Source: Paenibacillus wulumuqiensis
Lineage (GTDB): Bacteria > Bacillota > Bacilli > Paenibacillales > Paenibacillaceae
Assembly (NCBI RefSeq): GCF_000971965.1
Contig: NZ_LAQP01000013.1
Span: 62,001 to 126,000, forward strand
Direction of reading: 5' to 3'
Length of the DNA stretch: 64,000 nt
Numbering within the stretch: position 1 is the stretch's first letter; every line of letters begins with the position of its first letter. The notes under the pieces are model-generated. The model was not told the origin of the DNA. It searched no databases and was given only the letters and a program-made list of their open reading frames with translations. The position numbers and the translations under genes are program-made. This document shows positions 16,397-25,398 of the stretch, piece after piece.

Positions 16397-17476
16397 ATGG
16401 CCCTACAGGAAAAAGGAACAGCAGGAGAACAATTAATTATAGAAGCAGATCGGCTCGCTGAACAGGTTACCCATATGCAGTACCTGAAGCAGCCGGATCT
16501 GTACCAACGTTTTGGAGCCAAGGGTAGAGAGCGGACAAAACAGGATTCCTTGTACAGCTTAAGTTATTTAGCCGAAAGCGTACTGATGAAGAGCCCTGCT
16601 TTGTTCATGAACTATATCTCTTGGCTCAAATTGCTTTTAAGCGGTTACCGTGTGACCGAGGAGGATCTGATCGTTAATCTGATTGCGATCAAAAAGGTGC
16701 TGCTGGATCATTTCGAACACAATGACAAATCCGAAGTTATGAATTATCTGGAGATGGGAATCGACCATGTCCGAACCGAAGAGCTTCAAACCTCTTATAT
16801 CACTGTCGATTCACCACTGGGTACGGAGGCAGGAGAATATCTGGAGTATCTGCTGCAGGCAGATCGCAAACAAGCCTATACGCTCATTCTTACTCTTCTC
16901 GATCAGGAAACTTCCATAAAAGATATCTATATTCATATATTCCAGAAGGTACAGTACGAGATTGGACGGTTATGGCAGATCAGCCGGATCAATGTTGCTC
17001 AGGAGCATTATTGCACGGCAGCTACCCAGAGTATTATCTCCCGTCTGTATCCGTACTGGCTGCAGGCCGAAGGGACGGGCAGATCCCGTCGCCTCGTATC
17101 CGCTTGTGTCGGCAATGAACAACACGAAATTGGCATTCGCATGCTGACCGATTTTTTTGAAATGGACGGATGGGATACGTATTATCTGGGTGCCAATGTG
17201 CCGGATCACAGTCTGATTCAATCGATTGTCGATTATGAAGCGGATATGGTAGCCATCTCGGTAACGATGACATTTCATGTTCATCTGGCTCATGAGCTGA
17301 TTGAGAAGATTCGGGCTTCCGAGAAGACGCGGCATGTGAAGATTATCGTCGGAGGGCTGCCTTTTAACATAGATCAGGGTCTCTGGAAACTGGTGGGAGC
17401 TGACGGTTATGCTCCGGATGCGAATGCAGCGATTCAATTGGCTGACACTCTGATACCTGCAGTACAACTCGGATAA
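16397..17476 (+). CDS. Cobalamin-binding sensor protein, CarH-like photosensory core without DNA-binding domain
   Basis: A 359-aa cytosolic protein. Residues 1-130 are an unassigned helical region with no HTH motif. Residues ~140-225 are a helical B12 cap, and ~230-355 a Rossmann B12-binding domain. The cap holds Trp193 followed ten residues later by Glu203-His204, the W-x9-EH signature of the light sensor CarH. The B12 domain has ExHxxG with His243 as candidate lower axial ligand, then an SVT strand and a GG loop, replacing the usual DxHxxG/SxL/GG. CarH family proteins bind adenosylcobalamin and change state on illumination. A strong AGGAGGTG site precedes the ATG. The next gene is a soluble hybrid kinase, so it may signal by protein contact. 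Light sensing is inference. Confidence 0.85.
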   Translation: MALQEKGTAGEQLIIEADRLAEQVTHMQYLKQPDLYQRFGAKGRERTKQDSLYSLSYLAESVLMKSPALFMNYISWLKLLLSGYRVTEEDLIVNLIAIKKVLLDHFEHNDKSEVMNYLEMGIDHVRTEELQTSYITVDSPLGTEAGEYLEYLLQADRKQAYTLILTLLDQETSIKDIYIHIFQKVQYEIGRLWQISRINVAQEHYCTAATQSIISRLYPYWLQAEGTGRSRRLVSACVGNEQHEIGIRMLTDFFEMDGWDTYYLGANVPDHSLIQSIVDYEADMVAISVTMTFHVHLAHELIEKIRASEKTRHVKIIVGGLPFNIDQGLWKLVGADGYAPDANAAIQLADTLIPAVQLG

Positions 17477-17506
17477 TCGGATCAGCCGGATTATAGGGAA
17501 GGGAAG

Positions 17507-19246
17507 ATGAATACAATGTCCAATGCAGAGCATGAAGTCATGGTTTTGCGAAAAACGGTTGAAGATCTTTCCCACCAGATTATCAATAGCAAACACCAGG
17601 AAGAACGAATTTTGTCTGAATTCTCGTCCATGAACAGTGAACTGGTTAATCTGCAGCGTCTGCTGGCCAAAAGCAATGCAGAGCTAAAAGCAGCCAGGGA
17701 AGAAGCAGTACACGCCAATCATGCCAGAGCACGCTTTCTGGCGATTATGACCCATGAAATACGTACACCGATGAATGGTGTTATTGGTATGGCCGAGATT
17801 CTGCTCTCCTCCGATCTGTCCGAGGAACAGAAACGTTCGGTGATGCTGATTCAGGAATCGGCAGAACTGCTGCTGGGTATGATTAATAATATGCTGGACC
17901 TCTCCAAGATGGAAGCCGGCAAAATGCAGCTGCAGAAAGATAAGGTAAATATGCGCCTGCTGCTGGATCATATTATTCGTCTGATTGAGCCCAAGGTAAG
18001 GGAGAATGAGAATACCATTTCTGCCTTTATTGATTACCGGGTAGAGAGTGACCTGATTGGAGATAGCGGACGAATTCGTCAGATTCTCCTTAATCTGCTC
18101 AGTAATGCGAATAAATTTACCAAAAACGGCAAAATTGAGATCAGTATACAGTTAAAAGAAAATAGTGCAAATTCACAATTCCTCCACATCGAAGTGTCTG
18201 ATACAGGCATCGGTATTGCGCCGGATCATCAAAAGAACCTATTCCAGCCTTATGCACAAGCAGAACGGCCGGAGCAGCAGGATGTGGAAGGAACCGGGCT
18301 GGGACTCTCCATCTGTAAATCGCTGGTAGAGTTAATGGAAGGGACAATCGATTTGAAAAGTGATAAAGGCAAAGGTTCTACGTTCTGGTTTGATATTCCG
18401 CTCAAGAAAAATATCAAAGAAGCCGAACCGCTGGTTCAGACAAGACAGGCAATCACAGAGCAGTCGGGCAGTCAGGAAAATTCTTCGATGCCTTCTCTGG
18501 CCATTAGTCAGATCGAGAAACCGATTCTGATCGTGGAAGATAACCCGATCAACAGCCAGGTGATCCAGCTTCAACTGAAAAAGATGGGAATTACAGATGT
18601 GCATACGGCAAGCAATGGGCAGGAAGCCGTATCCATTTATCTCAGTCATAATTATCTGATGGTGTTCATGGACAATCGGATGCCGGTTATGGACGGATTC
18701 CAGGCGACCCGCAGAATTCGTGAGCTGGAGGCGGCAGAGATGCGTGTAGCCGTGCCTATTATTGCTCTGACAGCCAATACGAGTCAGGAAGATCGTCAGC
18801 GCTGTCTGGATGTAGGTATGGATGACATCTTGACCAAGCCGGTGAATCTGGATAGCCTGACCAAAATCATGCACAAATGGCTGCCCGTGACGGTCACCGA
18901 GAAAATTCTGGACATGAGTGTGATTCAGGAAATTATGGAACTGAATGAAGCAGGAGATCCGGAAGTACTGCGCACCCTGATCGATATGTATCAGAGCGAA
19001 ACACCGGGCAAACTGGAGCGTCTTCGCAAGCTTGCTGTTAACGGGGATGCCGAGGCGCTGGCAGATGCCGCCCATGAACTGAAATCCGGCAGTCTCAGTA
19101 TCGGTATCAATCATCTGTCCCAGCTCTTATCCGAGATAGAGAAAAGAGCACGTCAGAAAGCAATGCAGGAAATGTCCCATATGGTTGAAGCACTGTTCCC
19201 CGCCTACGAAAAGGCGCGGCAGGAACTGGAACAGCTGGTTAACTAG
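17507..19246 (+). CDS. Soluble hybrid histidine kinase (HisKA-HATPase-REC-HPt)
   Basis: A 579-aa cytosolic signalling protein without membrane segments. Residues 1-70 are a coiled coil. HisKA has His83 in MTHEIRTPMNG. The ATPase domain spans ~185-305 with N box LLSNANKF and DTGIG and GTGLGLSI loops. The receiver at ~345-465 has Asp389 in FMDNRMPVMDG. The C-terminal HPt domain has His523 in HELKSGS. All phosphorelay residues are present, so phosphate can pass from His83 to Asp389 to His523 and on to a response regulator encoded elsewhere. It has no sensor domain of its own, and the upstream B12 protein (30-base gap) is the obvious input partner. Start 17507 has GGGAAGGG close by; ATG 17516 is an alternative. 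Confidence 0.92.
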   Translation: MNTMSNAEHEVMVLRKTVEDLSHQIINSKHQEERILSEFSSMNSELVNLQRLLAKSNAELKAAREEAVHANHARARFLAIMTHEIRTPMNGVIGMAEILLSSDLSEEQKRSVMLIQESAELLLGMINNMLDLSKMEAGKMQLQKDKVNMRLLLDHIIRLIEPKVRENENTISAFIDYRVESDLIGDSGRIRQILLNLLSNANKFTKNGKIEISIQLKENSANSQFLHIEVSDTGIGIAPDHQKNLFQPYAQAERPEQQDVEGTGLGLSICKSLVELMEGTIDLKSDKGKGSTFWFDIPLKKNIKEAEPLVQTRQAITEQSGSQENSSMPSLAISQIEKPILIVEDNPINSQVIQLQLKKMGITDVHTASNGQEAVSIYLSHNYLMVFMDNRMPVMDGFQATRRIRELEAAEMRVAVPIIALTANTSQEDRQRCLDVGMDDILTKPVNLDSLTKIMHKWLPVTVTEKILDMSVIQEIMELNEAGDPEVLRTLIDMYQSETPGKLERLRKLAVNGDAEALADAAHELKSGSLSIGINHLSQLLSEIEKRARQKAMQEMSHMVEALFPAYEKARQELEQLVN

Positions 19247-19271
19247 CATGCTGGTCCTGTTATTATAAAGT

Positions 19272-19308
19272 AGAGTCTGTTATGCCCTATGCATACAGGC
19301 TCTTTTTT
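19272..19308 (+). terminator. Terminator of the ABM-B12-kinase transcript
   Basis: AGAGTCTGT pairs with ACAGGCTCT (one mismatch, additional inner pairs) and is followed by six T. Confidence 0.8.
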
Positions 19309-19546
19309 GCCTGCAGTCAGATGGATATCGCGTAGTCCAGAGAGAGGGTGCTAACACAGTGCAAAGACTTCAGGTGAACGAATGGTAAATCCAAACGTAA
19401 TGTAGGCAAATCTCCCGGTGTGGGTAATGGTACTTAAGTGAATGAAGCGGGCAGCGCTGCCGGAGATGGAGCGCAGACAGCCCGTCTGCATCTTGGGATT
19501 CAATTACAGGGACAGGGAGTACTGTCCGGAAACGGGAGTGATATAG
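19309..19546. other. Leader/intergenic region before the methyltransferase gene
   Basis: About 240 bases after the kinase terminator, unusually GC-rich and hairpin-prone for an upstream region here. Examples are GCAGCGCTGC near 19451 and ACAGGGACAGGGAGTACTGT near 19506. I could not match it to a known riboswitch. It may be a structured 5' leader or simply decayed sequence. Confidence 0.3.
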
Positions 19547-20302
19547 ATGTGCGCATCTTTTGATACAGCGAGAGAATCGGAAGCTAAATATCATCAGCAA
19601 TTTTACAAAGAAAATGAACTGTTCGAATCAGGCAGCTGGATATCCCAGCCTACACCACTGGTTATGGAACTGCTGGAGCGTCTGCTCAAATATACGCCGA
19701 CTCCTCATGTGCTTGATCTGGCCTGTGGCGTAGGCCGACACGCCATCCCGGTAGCTCAGCAGCTTAAGCAGGGCGGCAGTGTAACCGGTGTAGATCTGCT
19801 GGAGGATGCGATTGAGCAGCTGCAGCAGTATGCCGACAAGTATAAGGTACAGGATCGGATCAAGGCGGTTACGCATGATGTGGAGTCTTATTCAATCGAG
19901 CCGGACAGCTGCGACTATATTATCGCGACAGGCTGTCTGGAGCATCTGTCTTCCGAAGAATCATTCCGGCGTGTACTGGGACATATGCAGGAAGGTACAC
20001 GTATGGGCGGAATTCACTTTATTTCGATGACTTCGTCTGTGCAGCAGGTAGAGCAGGAGACGGAGCAGGTGGAAGAAGGCAATATTGAACTCAATCTGAG
20101 TACAGAGCGTCTGCTGGAAATTCTGGATGAGAGCTATGCCGGCTGGAATGTACTGGCCCGCAAAGCGGTCGCCCAGGCGATTGAAGAGAACAAGGACGAC
20201 AAGGATATCGAGCTGCGCGGCAACTGGGTTACGTATGCGGTCTGCAAGGAACCGCAAGAATCTCATCCGGATGTGTTGCAGCAGGTAGAGCCGGAGGAGT
20301 AA
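19547..20302 (+). CDS. Class I SAM-dependent methyltransferase
   Basis: A 251-aa protein. Residues 45-150 form the Rossmann methyltransferase core with the SAM-binding loop VLDLACGVGRHAIPVAQQL (about 55), the acidic strand end TGVDLLEDAI (about 80) and the motif CDYIIATGCLEHL (about 124). It is of the TehB/Methyltransf_25 type; the substrate cannot be inferred. The C-terminus is acidic and low-complexity. GGGAGTG precedes the ATG at good distance. It is followed 41 bases later by an acetyltransferase gene and probably shares its transcript. Confidence 0.85.
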   Translation: MCASFDTARESEAKYHQQFYKENELFESGSWISQPTPLVMELLERLLKYTPTPHVLDLACGVGRHAIPVAQQLKQGGSVTGVDLLEDAIEQLQQYADKYKVQDRIKAVTHDVESYSIEPDSCDYIIATGCLEHLSSEESFRRVLGHMQEGTRMGGIHFISMTSSVQQVEQETEQVEEGNIELNLSTERLLEILDESYAGWNVLARKAVAQAIEENKDDKDIELRGNWVTYAVCKEPQESHPDVLQQVEPEE

Positions 20303-20343
20303 GATAGTAAGGATGTGGATATGAGCAAACAGGAGGAACCATT

Positions 20344-20799
20344 GTGCTGGAATTAATTAATAACCGTCTGGATGAACCCGAACTGCGTGAACTGCTGTCC
20401 TATGCCGTTTTCCCGGATGAGGATGTGCTGAACGCTGTGATTGAACAATATCGTACAGAGCCTGAGCTGCGACTGTATGGCTATCTGGAAGATGGGGCAT
20501 GGATTGGAGTTATTGGCTGTGCTCAGGATCAGGAGATGCCGGATGCGCTGCGTGTGCGGCATATGGCGATTGCTCCTAATGAGCGGGGACTTGGCTATGG
20601 ACGCGGAATTATACTGAAGCTGCTGGCTATGGAAAAGCCGGCAATGCTGATGGCGGACGCGGATGCCGAGGGAGCCGAATTCTACCGGAATATCGGTTTC
20701 TCGGTGATTGGTACGGGAGAAAATGCTTTTGGCGCAGCTGATGCTTCCGAGCAGTTCGTCTGCATTTTCCATGCGGAGGAAGAAGAGTCAGAGGAGTAA
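20344..20799 (+). CDS. GNAT-family N-acetyltransferase
   Basis: A 151-aa acetyltransferase. The acetyl-CoA binding motif is seen as VRHMAIAPNERGLGYGRGIILKLL (about 75-98, with the GxGxG variant), followed by EGAEFYRNIGFSVIG typical of the C-terminal half of the GNAT fold. The acceptor is unknown. The start is GTG 20344, set by AGGAGG at 20331-20336. It follows the methyltransferase gene and precedes a terminator, closing a two-gene unit. The tail is acidic (EEEESEE), like that of its neighbour. Confidence 0.85.
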   Translation: MLELINNRLDEPELRELLSYAVFPDEDVLNAVIEQYRTEPELRLYGYLEDGAWIGVIGCAQDQEMPDALRVRHMAIAPNERGLGYGRGIILKLLAMEKPAMLMADADAEGAEFYRNIGFSVIGTGENAFGAADASEQFVCIFHAEEEESEE

Positions 20800-20889
20800 G
20801 GGGTAAATAACAGGCAGCAAGCAGGTATGGCTACAGAGAGACTTTAGAGCTGCTTTGGCTGTATAACGAGAATGTACGATAGTAAAAGC

Positions 20890-20957
20890 AAAGCCTTTTG
20901 TTATGACAGTCTGTTTTCTTTGAGAGAAACAGAATGGTCAGGCAAAAGGCTTTTTTT
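20890..20957 (+). terminator. Terminator after the methyltransferase-acetyltransferase unit
   Basis: Large hairpin: outer AAGCCTTTTG/CAAAAGGCTT, inner CTGTTTTCT/AGAAACAG, followed by seven T. Confidence 0.85.
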
Positions 20958-21080
20958 GTTGGCTCGATAAGTTGGTACAATATATCTCCTTAAAGTTAAA
21001 ACAGGAATTTGACGAAGGAGCTTATAGGTAAGAACAGCTCACCTTATAATTTATCCATATAGTACGCTTGCTGACTTGTA

Positions 21081-21089
21081 TGTTATAAT
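21081..21089 (+). promoter_or_regulatory. Extended -10 promoter upstream of pucR
   Basis: TGTTATAAT is an extended -10 (TGn-TATAAT), 100 bases before the pucR start; the -35 region is weak. The 20958-21188 stretch holds nothing else that I recognise. Confidence 0.5.
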
Positions 21090-21188
21090 ACATGACAATA
21101 TTCAAGTTTGTAAGCCGGAGAAATGAAATTTCAGGAAGATTTATAAGTCAAACAAGCATCTTATGTCAAGTGAATGGGAGGTATTCGT

Positions 21189-22781
21189 ATGCAATTGACT
21201 GTTCAGGAAGCGTTGGCGGTGTACCCGCTCTCGGAAGCGCGACTGGTTGCGGGTGCCAGCGGAACATCACGGCTGATGAAGTCGGTGAACGTGATGGATG
21301 CACCGGATATCGCCGATTGGGTAAAAAGTGGGGAGATGCTGTTCACTACTGCTTTTCTAATGAAAGATAACCAGGAAGAAGCAATCAAGCTGATGCGCAA
21401 ATTGAATGAACGCGGATGTGCAGGCATGGGCGTCAAACTCGGCCGGTTCTGGGACGTCATTCCCCAGATGATTATCGAGGAAGCGGATCGACTGCAATTT
21501 CCACTGCTGGAACTTCCGTTTGAATTTACTTTTTCGGATCAGATGAATGCACTGTTCCAGGTAGAACATGAGCGCAGCACCAAGCTGCTGCAGTCGGTTT
21601 TGTCCAAGCAAAAGCAGCTGATGCAATTTGCCCTCAACCAGAATTCCCAAACCAATGTATTTGCCGTGCTGGAGACTATTTTGCAGTATCCGGTAGCGAT
21701 TATCGGTTCGCGTGGACATGTGCTGTACAACAGCGGGGAAGGCCGGGAGGATGGATTGCTGCAGGGCTGGCCCTGGAAGATCGCGCTGACACGGGTGAAA
21801 TGGAATCAGGGCAGCTGCTACCGGGTGCCCATTATGCAGCGGGATGAGCATTATGGATTTTTGCTCGTATTTACCGATACGGCGATGCCACTCAAGGAAG
21901 AAGAGGAATTGTTCCAGCAGGCAGCCGAAGTACTGGCATTTCACATGGACACTACATACCGGGAACATATTAATCCGGGCATTCAGGAGAGAATGCGTAC
22001 ACTCGTATCCGAGCATCTGAGCCGCCGTATCTCTCTTACGGATCTGATGCAGGGGGCAGAGCGGCTCGGAGTGAATCTGTTTCCGGGACCGTATCAATGT
22101 GTGATGACCACGCTGGAGCCGCAGGCGTTTTCATCGGAGAAAAGGCTGGCGCAGATTCATCAGGAGCTGCAGTATAATCCGTTGATGCAGCTATTTCCGT
22201 CCCAGCATTTCCGGGTCGAAGAAGGAATTCTGTCGATCTATGCCTGTCCGTCGGAGCGGGATTATGGAGAGGAGCTGTCTGCTTTTCTGATGAACCGGTT
22301 TGAGGATATGGCCGGACTGGCGAGCAGCGGCGGCAGTCCGCGCTTCTGGATCAGCAACATCAAGCTCAAGCCGGATTCTTTTCGTGAAGCCTATCAGGAA
22401 GCGACGGAGACACGCAAACTGGCCAAGCGGTTCGGCATGGGGCATATGGCGCTGCAGTTCCATACGGTGGAGTTTGCTTATGTATTCCAGCATGTGCCGG
22501 AGCAGATCATGGAGACGTACTGTCACAAAGTGCTGGAGCCGCTGATGATTCGTGACAGCGATCCGAATCAGGTGCTGATGAGTACGCTGGAAGCTTTTGT
22601 CGAGAATGACGGTCTAATCAATGAAGCGGCCAAGCAGCTGTATGTACACCGCAATACCGTAACCTACCGAATGGATAAAATCGGCAGCATGCTGCAGATG
22701 GACTTTAAGAAAACGAATGATCTGTTGAAGCTTAAAATGGTCTTTACGTTCCGCAAGTTCCTGAAGCACAAGCAGTCCTGA
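21189..22781 (+). CDS. pucR: PucR-family purine catabolism regulator
   Basis: A 530-aa transcription factor. Residues 1-125 are the N-terminal PucR domain (VQEALAVYPL..., VNVMDAPDIADWVKSGEMLFTT). The middle ~200 residues resemble the GGDEF-like/CdaR region. The C-terminus has the HTH_30 recognition region NEAAKQLYVHRNTVTYRMDKI. In Bacillus, PucR activates the puc purine-degradation genes, and the genes that follow here belong to that pathway. I place the start at ATG 21189, preceded by GGGAGG at 21176-21181; the ATG at 21174 overlaps that site. A terminator separates it from uraD, so it is its own transcript. Confidence 0.93.
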   Translation: MQLTVQEALAVYPLSEARLVAGASGTSRLMKSVNVMDAPDIADWVKSGEMLFTTAFLMKDNQEEAIKLMRKLNERGCAGMGVKLGRFWDVIPQMIIEEADRLQFPLLELPFEFTFSDQMNALFQVEHERSTKLLQSVLSKQKQLMQFALNQNSQTNVFAVLETILQYPVAIIGSRGHVLYNSGEGREDGLLQGWPWKIALTRVKWNQGSCYRVPIMQRDEHYGFLLVFTDTAMPLKEEEELFQQAAEVLAFHMDTTYREHINPGIQERMRTLVSEHLSRRISLTDLMQGAERLGVNLFPGPYQCVMTTLEPQAFSSEKRLAQIHQELQYNPLMQLFPSQHFRVEEGILSIYACPSERDYGEELSAFLMNRFEDMAGLASSGGSPRFWISNIKLKPDSFREAYQEATETRKLAKRFGMGHMALQFHTVEFAYVFQHVPEQIMETYCHKVLEPLMIRDSDPNQVLMSTLEAFVENDGLINEAAKQLYVHRNTVTYRMDKIGSMLQMDFKKTNDLLKLKMVFTFRKFLKHKQS

Positions 22782-22863
22782 GGCAAGCGTGGTAATTAGT
22801 AGGAAGAACGAAACCATCGATTCCATATCAAACATGAAAATGAAAATAGCTTGGGACCAACAG

Positions 22864-22904
22864 CCTCATCGAGAAGAGCAATCTTCGATTGATGAGGTTT
22901 TTTT
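22864..22904 (+). terminator. Terminator after pucR
   Basis: CCTCATC / GATGAGG outer stem with an inner GAAGA/TCTTC pair, followed by a T run. The remaining bases up to 23064 are AT-rich and must carry the uraD promoter. Confidence 0.8.
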
Positions 22905-23064
22905 ATGTTAATTGATAGTTGGCGTTAGGCACAGAACACAAAACAGTTATCCAATGTTATTTTATATGACAAATAAAAATTATTTTAGTTGATATGTTCA
23001 ATAACCTTACGTACAATGATAAAAATATCTCATCATAACGAATAAAATGGGGTGGATACCAGTG

Positions 23065-23577
23065 ATGACAACAGAGCAGCCATGGAACTCATGGACAAAG
23101 GACGAGTTTTTGCAGCAGTTTGGTGGATTGTATGAACATTCTTCCTGGGTAGCTGAACAGGCGTGGGAACAGAATCCGTTCTCAAGTTTACAGGGTATGT
23201 TAGATAGTATGAACGAAGTGGTTCAGTCATCCAGTCGGGAGAAGCAGCTGGAGCTGCTAAGACAGCATCCGGATCTGGGCAGCCGGATTCAGATGAGTGA
23301 ACATTCACAGTCCGAACAGGCAGGTGCCGGGCTGACGAATCTGTCGGCCGACCAGTATGAGCGGTTGTCCCGTGAAAATAAGAAGTATACGGATACGTAT
23401 GGCTTTCCATTCATTCTGGCTGTCAAAGGCAAAACGGCTGATCAGATTGTAGCCGCTCTGGAAGCGCGACTCGGTCAGCCGGAGGACGAGGAGTTTGCTA
23501 CAGCTCTCCAGCAGGTACAGATTATCGTCGGCCTGCGGCTGCGGGAGTGGGCGAGCCGTCACGGGATAGCGGTATGA
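23065..23577 (+). CDS. uraD: OHCU decarboxylase
   Basis: Converts 2-oxo-4-hydroxy-4-carboxy-5-ureidoimidazoline to S-allantoin, the last step of urate oxidation. The 170-aa length fits a stand-alone family member. The catalytic region LLRQHPDLGSRIQ (His about residue 75) and the FILAVKGKT strand are visible. In Bacillus subtilis this domain is fused to urate oxidase (PucL). Here it stands alone and no urate oxidase lies nearby. ATG 23065 is chosen because GGGGTGG lies nine bases upstream; GTG 23062 is also possible. It overlaps uraH by four bases, so translation is coupled. Confidence 0.93.
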   Translation: MTTEQPWNSWTKDEFLQQFGGLYEHSSWVAEQAWEQNPFSSLQGMLDSMNEVVQSSSREKQLELLRQHPDLGSRIQMSEHSQSEQAGAGLTNLSADQYERLSRENKKYTDTYGFPFILAVKGKTADQIVAALEARLGQPEDEEFATALQQVQIIVGLRLREWASRHGIAV

Positions 23578-23921
23578 GCGGCAAACTGACTACCCATGTA
23601 CTGGATCTTGGGCAAGGAGGGCCTGCTGTCAGAATGCGAGTCGAGCTGTATGCTGGTGATTTTCATACCCTGCTGGCGGCAGGAACGACCAATGCGGATG
23701 GGCGGTTGGACGAACCGCTGCTATCCGGTGAGACAATGCAGCCCGGCATGTATGAGCTGATTTTCCATGCAGGCGATTATCTGGCTGCTCAGACAGGTCA
23801 GACAACGCTCACTCTATGGGATCGGATTCCGATCCGTTTTACCATTACCGATGAACAGGCGAATTACCATATACCGCTGCTGCTATCACCGGGTGGCTAC
23901 AGCACCTACAGAGGCAGTTAG
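23574..23921 (+). CDS. uraH: 5-Hydroxyisourate hydrolase (transthyretin-like)
   Basis: Hydrolyses 5-hydroxyisourate to OHCU, the step before UraD. The 115-aa protein begins KLTTHVLDLGQGGPA (catalytic His in the THVLD motif) and ends with the diagnostic YRGS tetrapeptide after HIPLLLSPGGYSTYRGS. The start ATG overlaps the uraD stop as ATGA, implying coupled translation. This pucM homologue is the second gene of the ureide operon. The order uraD-uraH reverses the enzymatic order but is common. Confidence 0.95.
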   Translation: MSGKLTTHVLDLGQGGPAVRMRVELYAGDFHTLLAAGTTNADGRLDEPLLSGETMQPGMYELIFHAGDYLAAQTGQTTLTLWDRIPIRFTITDEQANYHIPLLLSPGGYSTYRGS

Positions 23922-24003
23922 ATGATGATTTGAAATGAACATACACAAAGCATTCCGCAGAGGGATACAGCCATACGATGTCGACAGAAGAGGGGGAAGG
24001 GTC

Positions 24004-25398
24004 ATGCAGCCGAATATCTGGGATTGCGTTATCAGAGGAGGAATGGTTGTCCTGCCGGATCGGGTGGAGATGTTGGATATTGCCATAAAAGATGGCCGGA
24101 TTGAAGCCTTGCTGCCGCCTTTGTCAGCAGCAGGGGATGTACCGGTCATGGATGCTGCCGGACTGCATGTACTTCCGGGAGCGGTGGATATTCATGTTCA
24201 TTTTAACGAACCTGGGCTGGGTACCTGGGAAGGATTCGAGACCGGATCGGCAGCAATGGCGGCAGGCGGGATCACCACCTATGTGGATATGCCGCTCAAT
24301 GGCGTTCCACCTACTGTCAGACCGGAATATCTGGATCTCAAAAAGCATGCCGCCGAGAATCATTCTTATGTGGATTATGCACTCTGGGGTGGTCTGGTGG
24401 AAGGCAATATCGATCAGCTGCAGGCATTGGCAGATGGCGGAGTGGCCGGATTCAAAGCTTTTATGTCAGAGCCGGGAGGAGAAGGCGAGGATATCTTCAC
24501 CCGGGCGGATGAGCAGACCCTGTTGGAAGGTATGACCGAGATTGCCCGGCTGGGACAGGTGTTAGCATTGCATGCCGAAGATGAACAGCTGGTCTCTGTG
24601 CTGGCTGCCGAAGCGCAGGCGAGTGGACGGACAGGCATTATGGATTATGTGCATTCCCGCCCGATCGAAGCGGAAATGCTGGCGGTACAGCAGGCATTGT
24701 CCTTGGCACGCCAGAGCGGCTGTGCACTGCATTTTGTACATATCAGCAGCCGGGAGGCGGTCGATATCATCACCGCTGCCAAAGTGGAAGGCATGGATGT
24801 CACCGTAGAGACTTGCCCGCACTATCTGGTGCTATCGGAAGAATCCATGCTGGAACAGGGAAGTCTGGTCAAATGCGCTCCCCCTCTCAGAACGAGGCAG
24901 CAGCAAAATCAGCTGTGGGAGGCGGTCAGCGCAGGACTGATCGATATTATCGCATCCGATCATTCTCCATGTCCGCCTGTGATGAAGCAGACGGATAACT
25001 TTTTTACCGCCTGGGGCGGAATATCCGGAGGTCAGAGCACTCTGCTGCTCATGCTGGAACAAGGGTATCACGAACGTGCTATTGCGCTGTCGCAGCTCAT
25101 GCAGATGCTGGCTACCCGGCCGGCCGAACGGCTGGGACTGGGGCACTGTAAAGGCAAGATCGCCGCAGGAATGGATGCGGATCTGGTGCTGGTCGATCTG
25201 GCAGGCAGCTATGAACTCACCGGGAGTGATCTGCAGGATCGGCATAAGCAGAATCCTTATACAGGGTATTCCTTCTCTTTGCATATTGTGCGTACGCTCG
25301 TAAGAGGTTGTACGGTATACGAACATCAGCAGGGCCTGACGGGCAGCCAAGCCGGCCGCTTCGTCGTCCGTCAGACTGGAGGTGTCGTCCATGGCTGA
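24004..25398 (+). CDS. allB: Allantoinase
   Basis: Opens the allantoin ring to allantoate. It is a 464-aa dinuclear zinc amidohydrolase. Metal site residues are visible: DIHVHFNEPG (about 61), the carbamylated-lysine segment GFKAFMSEPG (about 150), LHAEDEQ (about 190), HFVHISS (about 246) and SDHSPCPP (about 320). GGGGGAAGGG just before ATG 24004 sets the start. A frame opening at 23935 adds 23 residues that are not typical of the family. It overlaps allC by eight bases. Confidence 0.95.
   Translation: MQPNIWDCVIRGGMVVLPDRVEMLDIAIKDGRIEALLPPLSAAGDVPVMDAAGLHVLPGAVDIHVHFNEPGLGTWEGFETGSAAMAAGGITTYVDMPLNGVPPTVRPEYLDLKKHAAENHSYVDYALWGGLVEGNIDQLQALADGGVAGFKAFMSEPGGEGEDIFTRADEQTLLEGMTEIARLGQVLALHAEDEQLVSVLAAEAQASGRTGIMDYVHSRPIEAEMLAVQQALSLARQSGCALHFVHISSREAVDIITAAKVEGMDVTVETCPHYLVLSEESMLEQGSLVKCAPPLRTRQQQNQLWEAVSAGLIDIIASDHSPCPPVMKQTDNFFTAWGGISGGQSTLLLMLEQGYHERAIALSQLMQMLATRPAERLGLGHCKGKIAAGMDADLVLVDLAGSYELTGSDLQDRHKQNPYTGYSFSLHIVRTLVRGCTVYEHQQGLTGSQAGRFVVRQTGGVVHG

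Noticed and set aside
18332-19114. A 260-codon minus-strand frame inside the hybrid kinase gene
   Set aside because: It is antisense to the receiver and HPt domains, whose motifs are intact on the plus strand.
22905-23064. A PucR box before uraD
   Set aside because: I looked for the TTGGTTAA core and did not find it; only the xdh promoter has a near match.
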